Origin: Lachnospiraceae bacterium UBA3641
GTDB taxonomy: Bacteria; Bacillota; Clostridia; Lachnospirales; Lachnospiraceae
DNA length: 12,911 nt
Reading direction: 5' to 3'
Assembly (NCBI GenBank): GCA_002373875.1
Contig: DFKQ01000083.1
Location: 1-12,911 of the forward strand
In this document: in pieces, positions 1 through 7,400 of the stretch
Numbering within the stretch: the first letter of the stretch is position 1
Layout: every line of letters begins with the position of its first letter
Notes under the pieces: model-generated
Seen by the model: only the letters and a program-made list of their open reading frames with translations
Database searches by the model: none
What the model was told of the DNA's origin: nothing
Position numbers and translations under genes: made by a program

Positions 1-1197
1 TTTGCTTTCATCATGCCCGGTGTTGACAGATGGAGTAAATGTTTTTTTACGGTTTTCTTCAGTATTCTTTTTTTCTTATGCTGCTTTTCTTTGTCGGAAA
101 TGTTTTTCTATGGGATTCCGGGAATGGATCGGGTGTCGGTTATCGCGAATTTTTGGATGTCCCTGCTTTCCGTAATTCCATTACCCATGATGACTCTTTT
201 CCTCCTTCATTTAAGCGGAGAGTCCTGGAAGAAGAGCTCATTGTTCCGTATTGTTCTTGTACAGTTTGTCATATACTTTATTTTGTTGATAATTGCTCAA
301 TTCACGTCTGCCTTTTTTTATGTAACTCCGGATAACATTTTCCACTTTGGATCATGGTATCCGCTTATTGTAGCTCCGACATTTGTGATCGAACTGCTTA
401 ATCTGGCAGGTCTTGTTCGAAGAAAGAACTTGCTGACGAAAAAGCAGTTTGTCGCTATATTGATCTCACTGCTGCCGCTGACTGTTGCCCTGGCAGTTCA
501 TCTGTTAGTTGCTTCTTTTCCTTTTATCGTAATTGGAATTGCAATATCCGCTATATCAATGTACAGTTTTGTGGTGTCTGACGAGATCGAGCGGCAGCTG
601 CGTCAGCAGCGGGAGATCGCAAGGCAGAGTGCCGGCATAATGGCACTTCAGATGAGACCGCATTTCATTCATAACACTCTGATGAGCATCTATTACCTCT
701 GTAAACAGGATCCTGCGGAGGCTCAGCGGGTTACACTGGATTTTAACAACTATCTTGAAAAGAACCTGAACGCACTGGCAAGCGATGAAACCATCCCCTT
801 TTCGGAGGAACTGGAACATACCGTTGCTTATCTCAATGTTGAGCAGGCACTGTATGATGAAAATCTTTTCGTTGAATATGATACGCCGCACACCGCCTTT
901 CGTGTACCGCCGCTGACACTGCAGCCAATAGTGGAGAATGCCGTAAAACACGGTCTGGATCCGGATTCGGAACCACTGTTTATTTCCATTCAGACGCGAA
1001 AGACGGATTCAGGAAGCGAGATCATTGTTTCGGATAACGGCCCCGGTTTTGAACCGGCCGATGATGACAAGCCTCACATTGCCCTTGCAAATATCCGGCA
1101 GAGACTTGAAATGATGTGCCGCGGCGAAATGACGATCATGCAAAGAGAAGGCGGAGGCACGGTGGTAAGGCTGATAATTCCAGATAAATCCCGATAA
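1..1197 (+). CDS. LytS/YesM-type membrane sensor histidine kinase (5' end probably outside window)
   Basis: This is a membrane histidine kinase that should autophosphorylate and pass phosphate to a cognate response regulator, which is not in this window. Counting from the ATG at 13, residues 1-190 hold about six hydrophobic segments (near 10-27, 43-67, 77-103, 115-134, 146-165, 167-188). A short charged helix, 189-207, links to the cytoplasmic kinase. The His_kinase (PF06580-type) box is LQMRPHFIHNTL with His217 as the likely phospho-acceptor. The HATPase domain has an N box PIVENAVKHG (Asn309) and a G box DNGPGF (341-346), then HIALANIRQRL where a second glycine motif normally lies. No HAMP, PAS or extracellular sensor domain is seen, so sensing is probably by the membrane helices. 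The frame is open to base 1 and the first ATG has no Shine-Dalgarno sequence, so the true start probably lies upstream. An intrinsic terminator follows 45 bases after the stop, so it is not cotranscribed with the next gene. The family call is firm; the signal and target are unknown. Confidence 0.9.
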   Translation, partial: FAFIMPGVDRWSKCFFTVFFSILFFLCCFSLSEMFFYGIPGMDRVSVIANFWMSLLSVIPLPMMTLFLLHLSGESWKKSSLFRIVLVQFVIYFILLIIAQFTSAFFYVTPDNIFHFGSWYPLIVAPTFVIELLNLAGLVRRKNLLTKKQFVAILISLLPLTVALAVHLLVASFPFIVIGIAISAISMYSFVVSDEIERQLRQQREIARQSAGIMALQMRPHFIHNTLMSIYYLCKQDPAEAQRVTLDFNNYLEKNLNALASDETIPFSEELEHTVAYLNVEQALYDENLFVEYDTPHTAFRVPPLTLQPIVENAVKHGLDPDSEPLFISIQTRKTDSGSEIIVSDNGPGFEPADDDKPHIALANIRQRLEMMCRGEMTIMQREGGGTVVRLIIPDKSR

Positions 1198-1241
1198 CTT
1201 TCCCTTGTACTGCCATTACGACATAAACATGGTTGCAATTC

Positions 1242-1271
1242 AGCACTGGTCAAGTGCGATCGTGCTTTTTT
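1242..1271 (+). terminator. Intrinsic terminator of the histidine kinase gene
   Basis: The stem AGCAC/GTGCT continues past a one-base bulge into GGTC/GATC (one G-U pair), with the loop AAGTGC, and is followed directly by a run of T. This is the usual Rho-independent layout and lies 45 bases after the kinase stop codon. It separates the kinase transcript from the downstream surface-protein gene. Confidence 0.7.
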
Positions 1272-1296
1272 GAAGCATTTGGCAGAAACATGACGT

Positions 1297-1324
1297 ATGA
1301 AAAGCCGCATCCTTAATGTATAAT
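1297..1324 (+). promoter_or_regulatory. Probable sigma-A promoter of the giant surface-protein gene
   Basis: A perfect -10 box TATAAT (1319-1324) is preceded by ATGAAA (1297-1302, 4 of 6 matches to TTGACA) with a 16-base spacer. Transcription would start near 1331, giving a leader of about 90 bases that contains the whole 27-bp inverted repeat. The -10 is convincing; the -35 is weak, so an activator may be needed. This is inference from the consensus only. Confidence 0.5.
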
Positions 1325-1345
1325 ATCTGTACTTATATGTGACAG

Positions 1346-1403
1346 TGAAACAGGGGACGGTTCTCCGTTTCATGGGTGAAACGGAGAACCGTCCCCTGTT
1401 TCA
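1346..1403. repeat. REPIN-like inverted pair, copy 1: perfect 27-bp arms, 4-base loop
   Basis: Bases 1346-1372 and 1377-1403 are exact reverse complements, separated by TGGG. Each arm also has self-complementary ends (TGAAAC...GTTTCA), so an arm can fold alone or with its partner. The core is GGGGACGGTTCTCC. The same core recurs at 10356-10398 and 12099-12119, so this is a dispersed element rather than a local structure. No T-run follows, so it is not a standard terminator. It lies in the leader of the surface-protein gene and ends six bases before the Shine-Dalgarno sequence. The resemblance to REP elements moved by Y1 transposases is from memory of similar clostridial repeats. Confidence 0.85.
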
Positions 1404-1409
1404 GAAAGC

Positions 1410-1418
1410 GAGGAAGGG
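1410..1418 (+). promoter_or_regulatory. Ribosome binding site deciding the surface-protein start
   Basis: GAGGAAGGG precedes the ATG at 1421, with GAGG seven bases from the start codon. It selects this ATG over an in-frame GTG at 1376, which lies inside the inverted repeat and has no ribosome binding site. Confidence 0.75.
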
Positions 1419-1420
1419 AT

Positions 1421-4400
1421 ATGAAGAAAAAGATTTCAAGGACACTTAGCGGTATTCTGATAGTGGGGATGATCGTGACATCCTTGCCGGTGGAGGTATT
1501 TGCCGATACATATCAGGCAGATCCGGCAGGCGGGTATGCTTCGGTTGAAGCTGCTTCTGTCGAGGATATTGCATTTGCTGATGCTCCGGCTGAGAATATT
1601 TATACCGATGTGACAGATGCCGGAAATGCCCTTGCCGAAGAGGCAGATAACGGAGATGCTCTTACCGAAGAGGATGCCACGGACAAGGTTCCGGCGGTGG
1701 AGGGCATATTGACCGGAGACGAAGAGGTCGAAATTGAAGACACCGATGCCGAGATGACTGTCCTTGATGAGGTCGTGGAGGAGGCTTCGGATGAGGAAGC
1801 CGTGGCCGACTTTGCGGAAAATGACAACCCGGAAACTGATATGACCTCGCTTACCGAGAATAATTACGTGACGGATGCCGCATGGGCGGTGGATAAGAAT
1901 GATAAAGATAACTATGTGGGCGAAAGTAATGAATATATGTACAGCTCATACCTTACCGGAACTGCACAGGGGGAGCGGGAGCTCTTCAGCGCGATACATA
2001 ATGACATCATCTTAGGGGAGCATGAAGGTAAGTGGTACGAGGGTCACGAGGTAATATACTATCCCGCAACGGGCAAGAAGGTATATTCTGATAGGGAATC
2101 AACAATTCCTTTGGATAATGCTCCGGCATTTACAGGCAATATGGTATTTGCGATGAAATATCTGCCCGCAGAGCTCAGCGATCAGTTTTACCATTTTCAT
2201 AGAAACAGTGAAGATACGGGATGGGTATATACCGGGCTTAAGGCGGAGAAGCTGTATGCGTGGGAATATGAGCCATATGAGGTAAGCAGTGAAACCCGCT
2301 ACAGAAGGGTTAAGACCGTCGAGATAACATCCGGCAATTACGAGGTGTTCACCGAAACGGGCAAGAAATACACGAACGACGAGTCCATTAGCGCTGAGTC
2401 TTACGGATATACCAGGCAGATCACCCTTTCGGGAAATGTAGTGTTAAATGGGAATGATTTTAACGATGCTTCCCACCACCCCATCGCCATAGTCGCACTT
2501 GCTTATGATGCTGCGAAGAACGCGGAGGCGGTTGAGGCTCTCGCAGGAGGCAATGAAACCATGATCTGGAACAACGATCCGAAATTCGCGATGAGGACTG
2601 CCGGATATGGGAGTACTGACAGCAGTATTTATAATCGAAGTTACAATTATTACAGGGATGATATTTATACGGCAGCCACAATGACAGTAAGCGGCAATTT
2701 CAGCCTGAATCCCTACAATTATTACATTAACGATACAGACAAAACGCTGACGCTGTATGGCTGTACGGATTACAATGGCATGATATCAAGCTTCATGAGG
2801 GGCTATAAGGATGACATGCGCGATCAGTCTGGCAGCGGCCTTATCATACATACATGGGAGATACCGGCTTCTTATAATGGTTATCAGGTCGTGATATACA
2901 ATCATGTTGATGAATATTCAGAATCATACAATTACTATTCCCCGTATCCCAATATGACTACGAATCTCATCATTGAAGGCGGCGTAACCTTCCCTGAGGA
3001 TTGTACGGCTCTGCTTGGAGTAAGTTCCATGTACGCGCTCTGCCCCGACACTATTACGATAGCGGGCGATACCGCATCTGTGGGCTCCAATATAAAGAGA
3101 TTTTCGAATATCTTCGCCGGGGGAACTTACAGCAGGCTTGACATCAAGGCGCTTGATACATCGGGGGCTGAGGATATGTCGGAAATGTTCAGGAATGTAA
3201 TATTGAACCCGAAGACAGTATCCGACCTCCCCGACCTTACGCATTTTAAAACAGGAAAAGTCACGGACATGAGCCGTATGTTTAATGACATGAGGATAAA
3301 TGCGTCAAGCACGGAATATAATGTGAACGTATCGAATTTAAATACATCGAACGTAACTGATTTTTCCCATATGTTCGACGGTTACCGCGTAATGGTGAAG
3401 GGTGCCGGCACCGCTAAGTATTTTACAAGCGTAGATACGACAGAATGGGATACCGGTAAGGCTTCCGATATGAGCTGGATGTTCGCGAATATGCTCTTTA
3501 TGGAGGAGACCGGGACGGATGTGCTTGACTTAAGCGGGCTTGATTTCACGCCGACGCTCACTACGATGCAGGGTATGTTTTACGGGAACAGGGGCATATC
3601 GGAGTATGGAGACGGTCAAAGGGGGCTTACGAAGATCATATTCCCTGCAAATATGGATACGTCGGGCGTTACCGATATGAGCCTTATGTTCGCGAACTGC
3701 TCTACGCTGTCGCAGGTAGAGAACTTCACGGCGCTTGACACGGATAACGTAATTGATATGTCCGAAATGTTCGGCACTGCCCTTGAAGATCGCTTGTTCG
3801 GCTCGGTAAGATATACCCCGGAGCCCGCAGATACAGGGGAAAGTACGGGATCATGGGCAGAGGACAGGCTGTATAAGGGCTGCGGCGTGAGCTATTACCA
3901 TGCTTATCCGGGGGATTTCGGTCCTGCTTTTTCTTCCCTTGATCTTACGAACTTCAACACTAAGAAGGTTAAGTACGCATACGGGATGTTCAGCAACATG
4001 AAGAGGCTGTCGGAGATCATATGGGGTACAAACACAACGTTTGAGAGCCTGACGGATGCAACATATATGTTCATATTACCGAACATGGCCAGTCTCGACC
4101 TTACCGGGCGCAAGATAAGCAGCGTCAAATTCGCTCATAGTATGATGGAGCTTGAAAACGCTGATGAGATAATACTCGGAGAAAATTCCCTTGACCTTAC
4201 TCACATAGATAAAAGCATGAACGGGCGGTTCTCCCTATCCGCACCGATCCTTTCGATGGATTTTTCCAATGTGATACTGGGAGCCGGTTCCTTTGATGCG
4301 GACAGCCTTTACAACAACTATACCACGATATATAACGCGGCTTCCGGTCTTGATGCTGTGGAGGAGCTTATCTTCCCTGCGGGAGTTCCCGCATTCACGG

Positions 4401-7400
4401 CACCTGCGCGGCTGCGCACGACCTTCTTTGACTCAGATAGCAATGCCTATGATTATTACCGCGGCGGCAACAGCAAAGCCCTGCGGCTTACGACCTCGGC
4501 GGCGGGATATGAGATAACTGATTTCAAGGCAGGGAATTCGAATTACGGCTACGGTCTTGTCGGGAACGGCGGCACGCTTGATATCACGATGGGGCTTGAC
4601 GAAAATATGAAACAGAATAACCTGTCGGCACTTTTCTATGTGGACGGGAACAGCGGAATCGATGCAGCTAAACTTACGCCCGCGCCGGATATTTCATGGA
4701 GAATAACTGCGGGCGACGCGGTGGGCATTGAAACAGCTACAATAACAAATACCAATGATACCGTATATCTTAAGCCTGAGAAAACAGGCACCGCAACTAT
4801 CACGCTTACAGTAAATGGCGGCGAATATACGGCGACCTTCAATGCCACTGTATATGACAAAACGGCGGAGACTAAGCTTTATTCCGCTGACGGCAGCATT
4901 TATATGGCGAATGTTCTTTCCGACGGAACATATATGGTGACAGGCTATGACAACCTTGCTTCTGATGAGAGCATCGACCTCACAGGTCTTAAGCTCGGGA
5001 GTGCTTCGGGAACAAATGTTACGGTAAGCAGGATAGGCAAGGATGCCTTCAGCCAGGGCGGAAGCGACTATAGCCTCAGGGATACCATGAAGACGTTAAT
5101 GATACCTGCTTCCGTCACATATATAGGAGAAAGCGCGTTCTATAACATGACGAAGCTGGAAACGGTTACGATAGAAGCCGGAAGCAGGCTTAAAAGCATA
5201 GGTGACAGGGCATTCAGCGACGCGGGCTCCTCGAACGGGCAGAGTGTTTCTTACGACGATGACAGCAATCCTATATACACTTTCAAAAAGGAGCCTTTCT
5301 CGATCAATCTGCCGGAAGGTCTTGAGATCATAGGGGACGGGGCGTTTGCGAGTGCGGACCTTGCGACCATAGTTATACCATCTACTGTTAAAAGCATCGG
5401 TTCAAGCTGCTTCAGCGGGGATGGATGGCGGCTTACAAGCGCGGTGATAAAGACGACCTGCCTTGAGTCGATACCGGAAAACTTATTCAATGGCAAGATG
5501 AGGCTTGAGTCCATTAAGGACGGGGACGGCAATGATTACGGCTTTGAGGGCTGCATAAGGATAGGAGATTATGCCTTTTATAACTGCATGGCTCTTACGG
5601 GAAGCTTCAGCTCGGACAGCCTTAAATATATAGGGAAGAACGCATTTGCGTCGGGAATGGGCTCCGGCGTTCCCATCACCGGCTTTACGGCTCCCAATGT
5701 GGTGCAGCTCGGAGAGAATGCGTTTGAAAGATGCTTTAAGATGAAGACGGCGGTATTCCCGTCGCTTAAGGAGATACCCAATCAGGCGTTTGATTTATGC
5801 TCGATTGAAACACTGGATATCTCGTCCGTCGTCACCATAGGGCAGCAGGCCTTCAGCAGTGGGCTTAGCATGAATAAGGTCGTGCTTCCGGATACCCTTG
5901 CCACGATAGGTACGCAGGCGTTTGAGATGAATGATACCGTAAAGGAGTATAAGCTGCCTGATTCGCTTCATACTATAGGAGCGCAGGCATTTGCCGGAAA
6001 TACCGCGCTTGGATCCATTATAATACCGGACAGCGTCACTTCGATAGCGATAGCAAGCTCTTACAACGGAGCTTTCTCGGGATGCTCGTCGCTTGAAGAG
6101 GCCACGATAGGAAGCGGGATCAGCGAGATACCGGATTGTCTGTTTTACGGCTGCCCGATAAAGAAGCTGACAATGGGAAATAATATCACGGCGATAGGTA
6201 ATGAGGCTTTCTCCGGCGCGGCACTCAATGAGATAAGCCTTCCTTCATCGCTCCGCTCCATCGGCGAAAGCGCATTCAAGGAGGCTTATTACGGAGCGGT
6301 TAAGGATGGCGGAGAAGCTGTCGAGGGCGGCGTCAGCACCATCATCATTCCTTACGGAGTGACCGAGATAGCTAAAAAGAATACCGGAGATATCACGGCC
6401 TTTAAGGGGAAACAGACGAATGATAACAGAAGTACATATATTAGGGAGCTGTACCTGCCTGAAACGGTACAGGACTTAAGCGGACTGGATTTAAGGGTGC
6501 TGTTCAAAGAAAACCCTGCGGATAAGCAGCTTGAATATATGGAAGAAGGCAATACTACGCCCCAACATGTTTATACATATGACGGAAAGATATACTATCC
6601 GGGCACAAGGAGCGAACTGGAAGCGGCAGTTTTCGCAGAGAATAAGGATCAGAATGGCAACACCATTTCTCAGGGCTATGAGACCTATGGCGAATATAAC
6701 GTGCTCGACCTTTTTGACATCGAGTACGGAACGGGCTGGAAGAAGGTGAACGGAAAGACCGTATTCTATAAGGAAGGAAGCCCTGTCAAGGCTGAGGCGG
6801 GCGGATATACCGTGCAGGAGGCAGGGGACTATTATTACCTGCTCGATGAGAACGGGGAATATGTGCGCGACAGGGCATATGTCGATAAGGAAGGCACCGG
6901 AGCCGGGGCGAAATATTACATTTATTACTTCGGGAGCAACGGCGTGGGAGAGAGGCATGAGATAACCGCTGAGGCTATAACGGCAGAGAGTGCAGTGTAC
7001 GGCTTCTTTAACAATACTGTGCATGCGGCGATGAAGGTATCAGACGGAGTGCCCGGGCTTGTCAGGGGGGTTTCCGACGTGCCGGAGGCTGAGACTCTTT
7101 CGTCACCGAAGGCTTCGGATGGAGAGCATAAGTATTTCGCATATACTGACGGAACACTGGCTAAGGGCTATGTGGCAGGCTCGGCAAACGACGGATATTA
7201 TTTCGATGATTATGATAAGAAGGACGGCAGGCTCGTATGGTATGCGGATTACAGCGTAAGTTCCGCGAAGTATTATACCGACACGGCAAAAGCAAATGCC
7301 CTCGGCGGGAGCACAGGAGCATCATTCCCCGATAAGGACGGGAATATGGTGACCTATAAGAACGGCATCATGTCAACGCTTACAGGCGATGACCTGTCGA

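Noticed and set aside
556..951. Minus-strand 131-codon open frame opposite the histidine kinase
   Set aside because: It is antisense to the conserved kinase motifs and encodes nothing recognisable.
351..1197. Altered second glycine motif (HIALANIRQRL) of the kinase as a sign of inactivity
   Set aside because: Similar HIAL/HIGL variants occur in functional LytS/YesM-like kinases of this group, and the H, N and DxGxG motifs are intact.
1074..1373. Minus-strand reading frame of 99 codons beginning in the same palindrome
   Set aside because: It overlaps the 3' end of the histidine kinase and the terminator. Its first residues mirror the giant-gene frame only because the repeat is a palindrome.
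1376..1420. In-frame GTG start at 1376, adding 15 residues (MKRRTVPCF...) to the giant protein
   Set aside because: The GTG lies in the inverted repeat, has no ribosome binding site, and would put a charged extension before a normal signal peptide. The ATG at 1421 has a good Shine-Dalgarno sequence.
6491..7024. Minus-strand 177-codon open frame inside the giant gene
   Set aside because: No ribosome binding site or recognisable domain was seen, and the plus-strand frame is clearly coding; it is a shadow of the real gene.
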